From Nonomuraea thailandensis (GTDB lineage Bacteria; Actinomycetota; Actinomycetes; Streptosporangiales; Streptosporangiaceae), in NCBI RefSeq assembly GCF_024172165.1, contig NZ_JAMZEB010000002.1, forward strand, positions 5,415,501-5,479,500: a DNA stretch of 64,000 bases, written 5' to 3'. Shown here piece by piece: positions 42,852-53,954 of this stretch. The notes beneath the pieces were generated by a model. That model did not search any database, was not told where the DNA came from, and worked only from the letters and a program-made list of their open reading frames with translations. The stretch's first letter is position 1; each line of letters begins with the position of its first letter. Made by a program: the position numbers and the translations under genes.

Positions 42852-43574
42852 ATGACTATCGAGCTAGTCCGCCCGGAATCTGCAGAACACCACCACAGCC
42901 ACCGCGACGTGACCGGCGGCTGGCTGCGACCGGCGGTGTTCGGCGCCATGGACGGCCTGGTCTCCAACTTTGCCCTGATCGCCGGAGTCGTCGGCGCGGC
43001 AGGGGCCGGGCAGGGAGCGGTGCTGGCCGGGTTCGCCGGTTTGATCGCCGGCGCGTGCTCCATGGCCGCCGGCGAGTACACCTCCGTGAAGTCGCAGACC
43101 GAGCTGATGCGTGCCGAGATCGCCGTCGAGCGGCGGGAGCTGGCCAGGAACCCCGTGGGCGAGCAGGCCGAGCTGGCGGCGCTGTACCGGGCGCGGGGGC
43201 TGGACCCCGAGCTGGCCGAGCGGGTGGCGGCGGGGTTGTCGGCCGATCCCGAGCAGGCGTTGCGGGTGCACGTGCGCGAGGAGCTGGGTGTGGACGTGGA
43301 CGACCTGCCGTCCCCCTACGTGGCCGCCGCGTCGTCGTTCGGCGCGTTCGCGGCCGGGGCGCTGGTGCCGCTGGCGCCGTTCCTGTTCGGGGCGTCCGGG
43401 CTGATGGTGGCGCTGGTGCTGAGCGTGGTGGCGTTGTTCGGGTTCGGGGCCGCGGTGGCGGTGATGACGGCGCGGCCGTGGTGGCTGGGCGGGCTGCGTC
43501 AGCTCGCGCTGGGCGTGGGAGCCGCGACCGTCACGTTCGGCCTGGGACACCTGCTCGGCGTCACCGTCTCCTAG
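42852..43574 (+). CDS. VIT1/CCC1-family iron/manganese transporter
   Basis: ATG 42852 with GGAGG 5 nt upstream gives 240 residues. The N-terminus RPAVFGAMDGLVSNFALIAGV and AGACSMAAGEYTSVKSQTEL are family hallmarks. A cytoplasmic helical metal-binding segment (about 85-145, many Glu) separates the first two helices from the last three. Family members export Fe2+/Mn2+ from the cytosol or into compartments, protecting from metal excess. The upstream iron box supports iron-dependent control. Its stop abuts the stop of the convergent LysE-type gene with no intervening base. Confidence 0.9.
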   Translation: MTIELVRPESAEHHHSHRDVTGGWLRPAVFGAMDGLVSNFALIAGVVGAAGAGQGAVLAGFAGLIAGACSMAAGEYTSVKSQTELMRAEIAVERRELARNPVGEQAELAALYRARGLDPELAERVAAGLSADPEQALRVHVREELGVDVDDLPSPYVAAASSFGAFAAGALVPLAPFLFGASGLMVALVLSVVALFGFGAAVAVMTARPWWLGGLRQLALGVGAATVTFGLGHLLGVTVS

Positions 43575-44189
43575 TCATGGGCGGGTGAAGGCCAGTACGG
43601 TGCCAAGGCCGATGAGGGTGACACCCGCCAGGCCGTCCACCGCCCGGCGGATGAGCGGTATGGCGAACACTTCGTGGAGGAGGCCCACGAGGCATGCCAC
43701 CAGCAGGAACCACGCGATTGTGCTCACCAGAGCCACCACGCCGAGCGTCGGCACGGAGACATCGCCGCCGAGGAACTGCGGCACGAGGGCCATGAAGAAC
43801 AGCGCCGCCTTCCAATCGAGCACTGTCGTCAGCAGCCCTTCGGTGAAGGCCGCCCACGAGCCTCGCCCGTCGCGGGCAGGGGCGTCCAGCCGCAGCGCCT
43901 CGCTACCGCGCCAGGCCCTCCACAACGACCTGGCTCCGAGGAAGAACAGGTAGGCGGCTCCGGCCACTTTCACCGCAGTGAACGCCCCGAATAAGAGCTC
44001 CCCGACGCCGCCGGCGGCGGCCACCGCCCAGGCGAACGCCCCAACCGCGACTCCCGCCGCTGCCGCCATGCCGTGCCCGCGCCCCGAGACAGCCGAGCGG
44101 CGCACCACCACCACGAGATCCGGGCCGGGTGACATCGCCCCGTACACGACGATCACGCCGAAAGCCGCGATCTGCGCCATAGCTGTCAT
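43575..44189 (-). CDS. LysE/RhtB-family amino-acid exporter
   Basis: ATG 44189 overlaps the preceding stop (ATGA) and gives 204 residues; AAGGTGG is 5 nt upstream. VVYGAMSPGPDLVVVVRRS is the LysE-family N-terminal motif, and six membrane helices are predicted by eye. FLGARSLWRAWRG and GLLTTVLDWKAALFFMALVPQFL are also typical. It likely exports an amino acid or related small solute. It is translationally coupled to the cupin protein and may belong to a longer pgi-zwf-gerW operon. Confidence 0.88.
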   Translation of the reverse strand: MTAMAQIAAFGVIVVYGAMSPGPDLVVVVRRSAVSGRGHGMAAAAGVAVGAFAWAVAAAGGVGELLFGAFTAVKVAGAAYLFFLGARSLWRAWRGSEALRLDAPARDGRGSWAAFTEGLLTTVLDWKAALFFMALVPQFLGGDVSVPTLGVVALVSTIAWFLLVACLVGLLHEVFAIPLIRRAVDGLAGVTLIGLGTVLAFTRP

Positions 44190-44725
44190 GGCGTCCACCT
44201 TACGAGCACCCGGCCCTCCGGGATCAAGGCGGACCGCTCCCACGTCCAGGTCGGCACCGTGATCACCTCGGCGTCGCGCTCGAGCGGGATCGGCGTGTCG
44301 AGCAGGGCGGAGTGCGGGGTGAGCGGCAGGCCGCCGCGCGGGATGACGACGCTCTCCAGGGGCGTGCGCCGGGCCGGGCCGTCGGGTTCGTCGCGGTCGC
44401 TGCGGACCCAGGTGGCCTGGCCCGAGAAGGAGACGAACGCCAGCGCGCCGTGCGGGGCCGCGCTCGAATGGCGCAGCGTGCCGGCGGGCAGCCAGCCGTG
44501 CTGCCCCGGCAGGTACGTGATGCCCGAGACGTGCAGCTCGCCCGACAGCAGCACGAACTCCTCCCCGGCCAGGTAGTGGCCGCGCTCGGGCCGCACCCAG
44601 CCGGGCGGGAAGCGGACGAGCGTGGCCGAGCCGCCCAGCCTCGCCAGCCGTACCGGGAGGTTGGAGCCGGGGACCAGGAAGGGATGGCCGGGCAGCTCGG
44701 CGTCATCGAGCAGGTCGATCAGCAC
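44186..44725 (-). CDS. Cupin-domain protein (ChrR-like)
   Basis: The 179-residue protein starts at GTG 44725. One cupin barrel is visible: GSATLVRFPPGWVRPERGHY, EEFVLLSGELHVSGITYLPGQHGWLPAG and HSSAAPHGALAFVSF. His and Glu residues are placed to bind a metal. It has no HTH or anti-sigma part. The substrate is unknown. Its stop overlaps the LysE-type exporter start by 4 nt, and its start lies 7 nt from the GerW-like stop. Confidence 0.75.
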   Translation of the reverse strand: MLIDLLDDAELPGHPFLVPGSNLPVRLARLGGSATLVRFPPGWVRPERGHYLAGEEFVLLSGELHVSGITYLPGQHGWLPAGTLRHSSAAPHGALAFVSFSGQATWVRSDRDEPDGPARRTPLESVVIPRGGLPLTPHSALLDTPIPLERDAEVITVPTWTWERSALIPEGRVLVRWTP

Positions 44726-44732
44726 GGATGCG

Positions 44733-45086
44733 TCAGCGCCTGCGGCGGCGCTTCTTGAAGATGGTCCGCAGGGTCAGCAGCAGCACGACCGCCACGAGCT
44801 GTCCTCCGATGACGATGCGGTTGACGTCGACGGCGGGCCGCCACAGGGCGTCGCCGTTCTTGAGCACGAACACGCCGGCCGGTGTGGCGCCGAAGCCGAA
44901 GCCGCCGCCACTGCCTCCTCCCTCCTCGCCTTTCTCGCCCTTGCCCTGGCCCTGGCCTCCGCCGCCCCCTTGGGCGACCCTGGCGACGGGGATGACGACG
45001 ATGTCGCCGTGCTGGATCGGCTCGCCGAAGACGCGCTTGACGGTCGCGGCGTCCTTCGACTGTTCCACCAGTTCCATGATGTCCAT
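44733..45086 (-). CDS. GerW/YtfJ-family protein
   Basis: A 117-residue protein (ATG 45086; ATG 45077 has better spacing to a G6 tract). TVKRVFGEPIQHGDIVVIPVARV, a Gly-rich low-complexity region, GGGFGFGATPAGVFVLK and AVDVNRIVIGGQLVAVVLLL are diagnostic of the YtfJ/GerW family, known from Bacillus spore germination and common in actinomycetes. The C-terminus is one hydrophobic helix followed by KKRRRRR, suggesting membrane attachment. Its role here is unknown. It lies 58 bp after zwf in the same direction. Confidence 0.85.
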   Translation of the reverse strand: MDIMELVEQSKDAATVKRVFGEPIQHGDIVVIPVARVAQGGGGGQGQGKGEKGEEGGGSGGGFGFGATPAGVFVLKNGDALWRPAVDVNRIVIGGQLVAVVLLLTLRTIFKKRRRRR

Positions 45087-45144
45087 CCCCCCATCGTCAC
45101 CCCGGGACGCCGCCCCGTCGAACGCCCCGGCCAGGGGCCCGCGG

Positions 45145-46512
45145 TCAGTCGAACGTCGTGGAGATCTCGTGCCACCCGCCCGGGGCGATCTGCGCCGCCG
45201 CCTCCGGCCCCCACGACCCCTTCTCGTACGGCAGCGGCGCCTCGTCCAGCCCGAGCACCGGCTGCACGATCCGCCACGACTCCTCCACCAGGTCGAACCT
45301 GGCGAACCTGCGTGGATCGCCGCTGACCGCGTCGACCAGGATGCGCTCGTAGGCGGCCTCCATCGGCCCGAGCACCTTGGTGAAGTCGACGCTGACCGGC
45401 ACCGGCCGGGCGTGCATCTTGCCCGGCTCCTTGGCCAGCAGGTCGAACGTCACCCCGGCGTCGGGCTGCAGCCGGAACCGGATGAGGTTGGGGCTCTCGG
45501 GAGCGTCGCCGTTGGCGAACATCGTCACCGGCGGCCGGCGCAGCTCCGCGACGACCTCCAGGTCGGTGGTCGGCAGGGCCTTGCCGGAGCGGATGCACCA
45601 GGGCACCCCGGCCCAGCGCCAGTTGTCGATGTAGGCGCGCAGGGCGACGTAGGTCTCGGTGGTGGAGCCGGGGCGCACGCCGTCGGTGTCGAGGTAGCCG
45701 GTGTACTGGCCGCGTACGACGTCGGCGGGGTCGACGGCCTGGACGGCGCGCAGCACCCGCCACTTCTCGTCGAGCTGGGCCCGGGCGTCGGTGGACGGCG
45801 GCGGGTCCATCGCGAGGATGGCCAGGAGCTGCAGCAGGTGGTTCTGGACCACGTCGCGGACGGTGCCGTTGGCGTCGTAGAAGGCGCCGCGGTCGCGCAC
45901 GTCGAAGTCCTCCGCCATGGTGATCTGCACGCTGCGGATGTGGGACCGGTTCCAGATGGGCTCCAGCAGCGTGTTGGCGAAGCGGAACACCATGAGGTCC
46001 TCGACCGGCTCCTTGCCGAGGAAGTGGTCGACGCGGCGCAGGTGGTCCTCGTCGAAGTGACGCAGCAGCTCGCCGTTGAGCTCGCGCGCCGAGCCGAGGT
46101 CGTGCCCGAACGGCTTCTCCACCACGAGCCGCGCGTCGTGGTTGAGGCCGACCCCGGCCAGCCCTTCGGCGACGGGGGCGAACAGCGCCGGCGGCACGGC
46201 GAGGTAGTGCACGAGGAAGCCCTTGCCCGCGGTCTCCTCCCGCAGCCGCTCGAAGGTGGCGGGGTCGCGGTAGTCGCCCGCCACCAGCCGCAGGTTGCCC
46301 GCCAGCTTCTCGAACGCCGCGTCGCGCACGCCGCCGCAGGCCTCGCGGGCGTGCTCGCGCAGCCCGTCGAGGTCGAGGTCGGTCTTGGCGACGCCGATGA
46401 CCGGCAGATCGAGCCGGCTGTCGGCCGTCAGGCGGTAGAGCGCGGGCAGCAGCATCTTGCGCGCGAGGTCGCCCGTGACGCCGAACAGGACGAGCGCGCC
46501 GGCCTGCGCCAT
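45145..46512 (-). CDS. zwf: Glucose-6-phosphate dehydrogenase
   Basis: ATG 46512 has GGAAGG 10 nt upstream and follows the pgi stop by 1 nt; GTG 46521 is an alternative. The 455-residue enzyme has the NADP-binding start LVLFGVTGDLARKMLLPALY, VVEKPFGHDL and the active-site motif RRVDHFLGKEPVEDL. It oxidises glucose-6-phosphate to 6-phosphogluconolactone, generating NADPH. Its usual partners opcA and pgl are not adjacent. It is slightly shorter than the common ~500 residues but complete in motifs. It is co-transcribed with pgi. Confidence 0.94.
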   Translation of the reverse strand: MAQAGALVLFGVTGDLARKMLLPALYRLTADSRLDLPVIGVAKTDLDLDGLREHAREACGGVRDAAFEKLAGNLRLVAGDYRDPATFERLREETAGKGFLVHYLAVPPALFAPVAEGLAGVGLNHDARLVVEKPFGHDLGSARELNGELLRHFDEDHLRRVDHFLGKEPVEDLMVFRFANTLLEPIWNRSHIRSVQITMAEDFDVRDRGAFYDANGTVRDVVQNHLLQLLAILAMDPPPSTDARAQLDEKWRVLRAVQAVDPADVVRGQYTGYLDTDGVRPGSTTETYVALRAYIDNWRWAGVPWCIRSGKALPTTDLEVVAELRRPPVTMFANGDAPESPNLIRFRLQPDAGVTFDLLAKEPGKMHARPVPVSVDFTKVLGPMEAAYERILVDAVSGDPRRFARFDLVEESWRIVQPVLGLDEAPLPYEKGSWGPEAAAQIAPGGWHEISTTFD

Positions 46513-46513
46513 C

Positions 46514-48145
<1,632 letters not shown>

Positions 48146-48254
48146 GCGTCTTCCTCCTCGCGTCGCCAAACCGATCATGCCTGGTTCCATCGTCCCGTAA
48201 CTGCCTACCCCCCGCCGTTGATTCCGCGCATGGCGGAGCGGAGTCTTTAGACGC

Positions 48255-49961
48255 TCAGTGGGATTCGCGTCCCACGTGGTCGCCGCCAGAACCGGCGAGG
48301 AAATCGAGGTCCACCCCGCGGTCGGCCTGGAGGACGTGCTCGACGTAGAGGCGCTCCCAGCCGCGCACGGGCCTGGCGTGCCCGGTCATGACCGGTTCGC
48401 GCGCGTTCAGCTCGGCGTCGGGGATGTCCACGTCGAGCCGGCGGGCGGCCACGTCGAGCACGATCGGGTCGCCGGTGCGCACCCTGGCCAGCGGCCCGCC
48501 GGCCGCCGCCTCGGGCGCGGCGTGCAGGACGACCGTGCCGTACGCGGTGCCGCTCATGCGGGCGTCGCTGATGCGCACCATGTCGCGCACGCCCTTCTCC
48601 AGCAGCTTGGCGGGCAGCGGCAGGTTGCCGACCTCCGGCATGCCGGGGTAGCCCTTGGGCCCGCAGCCGCGCAGGACCAGCACCGAGGTCTCGTCCACGT
48701 CCAGGCCGGGCGAGTCGAGCCGGGCGTGGACGTCCTCGACGCTGTCGAAGACGACGGCGCGGCCGCGGTGGCGCAGCAGCTCCGGCGAGGCGGCGGCGGG
48801 CTTGATCACGGCGCCGGAGGGGGCGAGGTTGCCGCGCAGCACGGCGATGCCCGCGTCGGGCAGCAGCGGGTTCGAGCGGCGCCTGATGACGTCCTCGTCC
48901 CAGATCTCGGCGCCGTCGAGGTGCTCGGCGAGGGGGCGCCCGGTGACGGTGATCGCGCCGGGGTCGAGCAGGTCCTCGACCTCCTTGAGCACGGCGGCCA
49001 GGCCGCCCGCCCTGAACAGGTCGTCCATGAGGTGACGGCCGGCCGGCTGCAGGTCCACCAGCAGCGGCACGCCGGAGCCGGTGCGGTCGAAGTCGTCCAG
49101 GCTCAGCTCGACGCCGAGCCGCCCGGCGATGGCCAGCAGGTGGACGACGGCGTTGGTGGAGCCGCCGACGGCGGCCAGGGTGACGATGGCGTTGAGGAAG
49201 GAGCCCCTGGTCATGACCTGGCTGGGGCGGCGGTCGCGCAGGACGAGCTCGACGGCCAGGCGGCCGCTCTCGTGGGAGAGCTCGAGCAGGCGGCTGTCGG
49301 GGGCGGGGGTGCCGGCGGTGCCGGGCAGGGTCATGCCGAGCGCCTCGGCCATGCAGGCCATGGTGGAGGCGGTGCCCATCGTGTTGCAGTGGCCGCGGCT
49401 GCGGATCATGGACGACTCGGAGCGCAGGAACGCCTCGCGCGACAGGGTGCCCGCGCGCACCTCCTCGCTGAGCCGCCACACGTCGGTGCCGCACCCGAGC
49501 GGGGCGCCGCGGAAGTGGCCGGTCAGCATGGGGCCGCCCGGCACCACGACGGCGGGCAGGTCGACGGAGGCGGCGGCCATGAGCAGCGACGGGATCGTCT
49601 TGTCGCAGCCGCCGAGCAGCACCACCCCGTCGATGGGGTTGGCGCGCAGCATCTCCTCGGTGGCCATGGCGGCGAGGTTGCGCCAGAGCATGGCGGTGGG
49701 GCGCACGTTCGTCTCGCCGAGGGAGACGACCGGCAGGTCGAGCGGCACTCCCCCGGCCTCCCACACGCCGTGCGCGACGCTCTGGGCCACCTCGTTCAGG
49801 TGGGAGTTGCAGGGGGTGAGGTCGGAGGCGGTGTTGGCGATGGCGATGTGCGGCTTGCCGCCCTCGAACGCCTCGCGCGGCAGGCCGCGCCGCATCCAGG
49901 CCCGGTGGATGTAGGAGTTTCGGTCATTTCCTGAATACCAGCGCGAACTCCTGAACTCCAT
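48255..49961 (-). CDS. IlvD/Edd-family sugar-acid dehydratase
   Basis: I use ATG 49961 (568 residues); GTG 49970 is possible. Three Cys ligands for a [2Fe-2S] cluster are present: Cys51 (TPCNSH), Cys119 (GGCDKT) and Cys192 (GHCNTMGTAST). The opening SSRWYSGNDRNSYIHRAWM is characteristic of the arabinonate/xylonate/gluconate dehydratase branch rather than branched-chain IlvD. It would convert an aldonate to a 2-keto-3-deoxy acid. A GATAGG hexamer (49970-49975) with TCGACA 17 bp upstream suggests an almost leaderless transcript. It diverges from phosphoketolase across 53 bp. Confidence 0.88.
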   Translation of the reverse strand: MEFRSSRWYSGNDRNSYIHRAWMRRGLPREAFEGGKPHIAIANTASDLTPCNSHLNEVAQSVAHGVWEAGGVPLDLPVVSLGETNVRPTAMLWRNLAAMATEEMLRANPIDGVVLLGGCDKTIPSLLMAAASVDLPAVVVPGGPMLTGHFRGAPLGCGTDVWRLSEEVRAGTLSREAFLRSESSMIRSRGHCNTMGTASTMACMAEALGMTLPGTAGTPAPDSRLLELSHESGRLAVELVLRDRRPSQVMTRGSFLNAIVTLAAVGGSTNAVVHLLAIAGRLGVELSLDDFDRTGSGVPLLVDLQPAGRHLMDDLFRAGGLAAVLKEVEDLLDPGAITVTGRPLAEHLDGAEIWDEDVIRRRSNPLLPDAGIAVLRGNLAPSGAVIKPAAASPELLRHRGRAVVFDSVEDVHARLDSPGLDVDETSVLVLRGCGPKGYPGMPEVGNLPLPAKLLEKGVRDMVRISDARMSGTAYGTVVLHAAPEAAAGGPLARVRTGDPIVLDVAARRLDVDIPDAELNAREPVMTGHARPVRGWERLYVEHVLQADRGVDLDFLAGSGGDHVGRESH

Positions 49962-50014
49962 GTTCGGCACCCTATCGGGGATTCATCCGGCGCTGTCGAG
50001 GAATCAGCAGGGGC

Positions 50015-52312
50015 ATGGACCATATAGACGCGTACTGGCGGGCGGCGAACTACCTGTCCGTCGGGCAGATCTACCTGCTGGACAACCCCCTGCTCACCGA
50101 GCCGCTGCGGCCCGAGCACATCAAGCCGCGCCTGCTCGGCCACTGGGGTACGACGCCGGGCCTGAACTTCTGCTTCGCGCACCTCAACCGGGTGATCCGC
50201 GAGCGGGACCAGGACATGATCTACATCGCGGGCCCGGGTCACGGCGGTCCAGCGGCGGTGGCCCACGCGTGGCTCGAAGGGTCGTACTCCGAGCGGTATC
50301 CGGACGTGTCGCAGGACGTGGAGGGCATGCGGCGGCTGTTCCGCCAGTTCTCCTTCCCCGGCGGCATTCCGAGCCACGTCGCGCCGGAGACCCCCGGCTC
50401 CATCCACGAGGGCGGCGAGCTGGGGTACGCGCTGGCGCACGCGTACGGCGCCGCCTTCGACAACCCTGACCTGGTCGTGGCGTGCGTCATCGGCGACGGC
50501 GAGGCCGAGACCGGCCCCCTGGCCGCGAGCTGGCACTCCAACAAGTTCCTGGACCGCCGCCGCGACGGGATGGTGCTGCCCATCCTGCACCTGAACGGCT
50601 ACAAGATCGCCAACCCGACCGTCCTGGCCCGCATCCCCACCGAGGAGCTGGTCAAGCTCATGGAGGGGTACGGCTACCGCCCCCACCTGGTCGGCGCCGA
50701 CCACGAGGAGATGGCGGGCACGCTGGACACCGCGTTCGAGGAGATGGCGGCGTACAAGGCGGGCGACGCCGACCGCCTGCCGATGATCATCCTGCGCACG
50801 CCGAAGGGGTGGACCGGGCCCAAGGAGGTGGACGGCAAGCCGGTCGAGGGCACGTGGCGGGCGCACCAGGTGCCGCTGTCCACGGTCCGCGAGAACGCCG
50901 GCCACCTGGCCATGCTGGAGGAGTGGATGCGCTCGTACCGGCCGGAGGAGCTGTTCGGCTCGGACGGCAGGCCGGTCGAGGACGTCCTGGCCATGGTGCC
51001 GCGCGGCGAGCGCAGGATGAGCGCCAACCCGCACACCAACGGCGGCGAGCTGCTGGAGCCGCTGCGGCTGCCCGACTTCCGCCGGCTCGCGGTGGAGGTC
51101 AAGGCGCCGGCCGAGCAGGCGAGCGAGCCGACGCGGGTGCTGGGCGGGTTCCTGCGGGACGTGATCGCCGCCAACCCCAGCACGTTCCGGCTGATGGGGC
51201 CGGACGAGACGGCCTCGAACCGGCTGTCGGAGGTGTTCGAGGTCACCGACCGGGCCTGGGACGCCGAGACCCTGCCGACGGACGAGAACCTGGGCGCGGG
51301 CGGCCGGGTCATGGAGGTGCTGAGCGAGCACCTGTGCCAGGGCTGGCTGGAGGGCTACCTGCTGACCGGGCGGCACGGTCTGTTCAACTGCTACGAGGCG
51401 TTCATCCACATCGTGGACGCCATGTTCAACCAGCACGCCAAGTGGCTGGAGTCGTCGCAGAAGATCCCGTGGCGGCGGCCGGTGGCGTCGCTGACGTACC
51501 TGCTGTCGTCGCACGTGTGGCGGCAGGACCACAACGGGTTCAGCCACCAGGATCCGGGCTTCCTCGACGTGGTGGTGAACAAGAAGGCCTCGGTGGTGCG
51601 GGTCTACCTGCCGCCGGACGCGAACACGCTGCTGTCGGTGGGCGACCACTGCCTGCGTTCCCGGGACTACGTGAACGTGATCGTGGCCGGCAAGCAGCCG
51701 GTGCTCGACCTGTTCACGATGGACGAGGCCATCGCCCACAACACGCGCGGCCTCGGCATCCTGCCGTGGGCCTCCACCGACGAGGGCAGCGAGCCGGACG
51801 TGGTGCTGGCCTGCGCCGGCGACGTGCCGACGCTGGAGACGCTGGCCGCCGCCGCGCTGCTGCGCGAGCACCTGCCCGAGCTGAAGGTCCGGGTCGTGAA
51901 CGTGGTCGACCTGATGCGGCTGCAACCGCCGTCGGAGCATCCGCACGGCATGCCGGACGCCGAGTTCGACACCCTCTTCACCACGGACAGGCCGATCGTC
52001 TTCAACTTCCACGGCTACCCGTCCCTGATCCACCAGCTCACCTACCGGCGGCACGGGCACGCCAACATCCACGTGCGCGGCTACAAGGAGGAGGGCACCA
52101 CGACGACGCCGTTCGACATGTGCATGCTCAACGACATCGACCGCTTCCATCTGGTCATGGACGTGATCGACCGCGTGCCCGGGCTCGGCAGCAAGGCCGC
52201 GCACCTGCGCCAGCGGATGAGCGACGAGCGGCTGCGCGCCCGCGCGCACACGCGTGACCACGGCGAGGACCCCGCCGACATCAGGTCGTGGACCTGGCCG
52301 GGCACGTCCTGA
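50015..52312 (+). CDS. xfp: Xylulose-5-phosphate/fructose-6-phosphate phosphoketolase
   Basis: ATG 50015 gives 765 residues. The protein begins directly at IDAYWRAANYLSVGQIYLLD, slightly shorter at the N-terminus than many family members. Thiamine-diphosphate and substrate motifs are intact: GHWGTTPGLNFCFAHLNR, GPGHGGPA, FSFPGGIPSHVAPETPGS, IGDGEAETGPLA and SHVWRQDHNGFSHQDPG. It cleaves xylulose-5-P or fructose-6-P to acetyl-phosphate plus a triose- or tetrose-phosphate. No acetate kinase or phosphotransacetylase gene is in the window. Confidence 0.96.
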   Translation: MDHIDAYWRAANYLSVGQIYLLDNPLLTEPLRPEHIKPRLLGHWGTTPGLNFCFAHLNRVIRERDQDMIYIAGPGHGGPAAVAHAWLEGSYSERYPDVSQDVEGMRRLFRQFSFPGGIPSHVAPETPGSIHEGGELGYALAHAYGAAFDNPDLVVACVIGDGEAETGPLAASWHSNKFLDRRRDGMVLPILHLNGYKIANPTVLARIPTEELVKLMEGYGYRPHLVGADHEEMAGTLDTAFEEMAAYKAGDADRLPMIILRTPKGWTGPKEVDGKPVEGTWRAHQVPLSTVRENAGHLAMLEEWMRSYRPEELFGSDGRPVEDVLAMVPRGERRMSANPHTNGGELLEPLRLPDFRRLAVEVKAPAEQASEPTRVLGGFLRDVIAANPSTFRLMGPDETASNRLSEVFEVTDRAWDAETLPTDENLGAGGRVMEVLSEHLCQGWLEGYLLTGRHGLFNCYEAFIHIVDAMFNQHAKWLESSQKIPWRRPVASLTYLLSSHVWRQDHNGFSHQDPGFLDVVVNKKASVVRVYLPPDANTLLSVGDHCLRSRDYVNVIVAGKQPVLDLFTMDEAIAHNTRGLGILPWASTDEGSEPDVVLACAGDVPTLETLAAAALLREHLPELKVRVVNVVDLMRLQPPSEHPHGMPDAEFDTLFTTDRPIVFNFHGYPSLIHQLTYRRHGHANIHVRGYKEEGTTTTPFDMCMLNDIDRFHLVMDVIDRVPGLGSKAAHLRQRMSDERLRARAHTRDHGEDPADIRSWTWPGTS

Positions 52313-52321
52313 GGACGCTCG

Positions 52322-53350
52322 TCAGGCCCGGGGCACGGCGGGGACCCAGAACTCCACCGTCGTGCCCGCGCCCGGCGGGCCGTCGATGGTCCACCAGCCG
52401 CCGGCCGCCTCGGCCCGCTCCCGCATCTCGACCAGCCCGTAGTGCATCACCTCGCCGTCCTTGGAGGCCAGGCCGACGCCGTCGTCCCTGACGCGGACGT
52501 GCACGCCCCGGTCGAGCGAGGCCAGCTCCACGCTGACCCGGCTGGCCCTCGCGTGCCTGCGCACGTTCGTCAGCGCCTCCTGGCAGACGCGGTAGACGGT
52601 CACCACGGCCTCGTACGGCGGCTCGGCGTCCAGGCGGTGGCTCAGGTCGAAGGCCACGCCGTCGCCCGGCATCGTCTCCCGCAGGTAGGCGTTCAGGCTG
52701 GCCACCAGGCCGCCGCCCGGCGGATGCAGGTCGAAGGCCAGCTCGCGCAGGCGGCGCACGGCGGCGTCCACGGCGGCGTCGACCGCGGCCACGGCGCGGG
52801 CGTGCTCCTCGGGCAGCTCCTGCTCCCACATCCGCAGCCGCATGCCGACGGTGACCATGGCCTGGATCGTGTCGTCGTGCACGTCGGAGGCGATGCGCCT
52901 GCGCTCCCGCTCCTGTGCCTGGACCAGGCGGGACAGCAGCATGCCGCGCTCGTCCAGGGCTCTGGCCATGCTGCGCCGCTCGGTCAGGTCGCGCGTCACC
53001 TTGCCGAAGCCGCGCAGGTCGCCGGTCTCGTCGTACAGGGCGGTGATGACCACGCTGGCCCAGAAGCGGGTGCCGTCCTTGCGCACCCGCCAGCCCTCCT
53101 CCTCCCAGCGGCCCTCGGTGGCGGCCTGCCGCAGGCCCCTGGCGGGCCTGCCCTCGGCGACGGCCTCGGGCGGGTAGAAGACGGAGAAGTGGCTGCCGAC
53201 GATCTCGCCGGCGGTGTATCCCTTGATGCGTTCGGCACCGTCGTTCCAGCTGACGATCACGCCGTGAGGATCGAGCATGAAGATGGCGTAGTCACGGATG
53301 CTCTGGACGAGCAGCCGCATATCCTCCTGCGATTGGTCATGCTCGGGCAT
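52322..53350 (-). CDS. PAS-domain sensor histidine kinase (HisKA_3)
   Basis: ATG 53350 with AAGG 7 nt upstream gives 342 residues. A PAS domain (about 12-125: DYAIFMLDPHGVIVSWNDGA, KDGTRFWASVVITALYDE) precedes the HisKA_3 dimerisation box ERRRIASDVHDDTIQAM with His158 and a HATPase (CQEALTNVRRHA, VRDDGVGL, GLVEMRERAEAAGG). No membrane helix is present, so it senses a cytoplasmic signal. The NarL-type regulator at 53955-54599, two genes upstream on the same strand, is the probable partner. It converges on xfp. Confidence 0.9.
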   Translation of the reverse strand: MPEHDQSQEDMRLLVQSIRDYAIFMLDPHGVIVSWNDGAERIKGYTAGEIVGSHFSVFYPPEAVAEGRPARGLRQAATEGRWEEEGWRVRKDGTRFWASVVITALYDETGDLRGFGKVTRDLTERRSMARALDERGMLLSRLVQAQERERRRIASDVHDDTIQAMVTVGMRLRMWEQELPEEHARAVAAVDAAVDAAVRRLRELAFDLHPPGGGLVASLNAYLRETMPGDGVAFDLSHRLDAEPPYEAVVTVYRVCQEALTNVRRHARASRVSVELASLDRGVHVRVRDDGVGLASKDGEVMHYGLVEMRERAEAAGGWWTIDGPPGAGTTVEFWVPAVPRA

Positions 53351-53440
53351 ACCGCAGCCTTGCACGACATGACCGTAGCGCCAAACCCGATCTACCTGGC
53401 CGAGCCCGGATCATGCCTCTTCAGACCGCTGTCCGCCGCC

Positions 53441-53860
53441 TCACGCCTCGGAGGGGCTCGCCTGCACCGGCGTGAGCCGCGCGGCCAGCTCGCACCACAC
53501 CACCTTGCCGCTCTCGCCTGGCGAGATGCCCCAGCCGGTGGACAGCAGGCGGACGACGTGCAGCCCCCAGCCGCTCATCGGGCCCGGCTCGCGGGTCTCC
53601 GGGAGCGCCACCCCGGTGTCGCCCACCTCGACGCGCACCCGCGACGTGCTCGCGCTCACGCGAAAGGCCGGCGGGCCGTCCCCGTGGACGAGCGCGTTCG
53701 TCACCAACTCCGAGACCACCAGCAGGACGTCCTCGTGACGCCCTTGGTAGCCGCACTCACTCAGGACCGTTCCCGCCAGGCGGCGTGCCACCGTGATGCT
53801 GCCCATCTCCTCCGGCAGATCGGTGTTCACCTGGTAACGCTCGGCCTCCTCACTTTCCAC
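53441..53860 (-). CDS. RsbW-like ATP-binding (anti-sigma) protein
   Basis: This 139-residue protein starts at GTG 53860. HATPase_c_2 features are ELVTNALVHGDGPPAFRVSA (N box), VGDTGVALPE (G1) and GWGLHVVRLLSTGWG (G2). Actinomycetes have many such stand-alone kinases resembling RsbW/SpoIIAB; some act as anti-sigma factors, most have unknown targets. It lies between the NarL-type regulator and the PAS kinase, all on the minus strand, which hints at a joint stress module. Confidence 0.85.
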   Translation of the reverse strand: MESEEAERYQVNTDLPEEMGSITVARRLAGTVLSECGYQGRHEDVLLVVSELVTNALVHGDGPPAFRVSASTSRVRVEVGDTGVALPETREPGPMSGWGLHVVRLLSTGWGISPGESGKVVWCELAARLTPVQASPSEA

Positions 53861-53954
53861 GCCTCTACTCTCGGGGAGCCGCGCGGCTGGTCACGAGACG
53901 CAAGCGCTTCAGGGCGGCTGATGCACGTGTGGGACTCGGACTAGTGCAAACGCG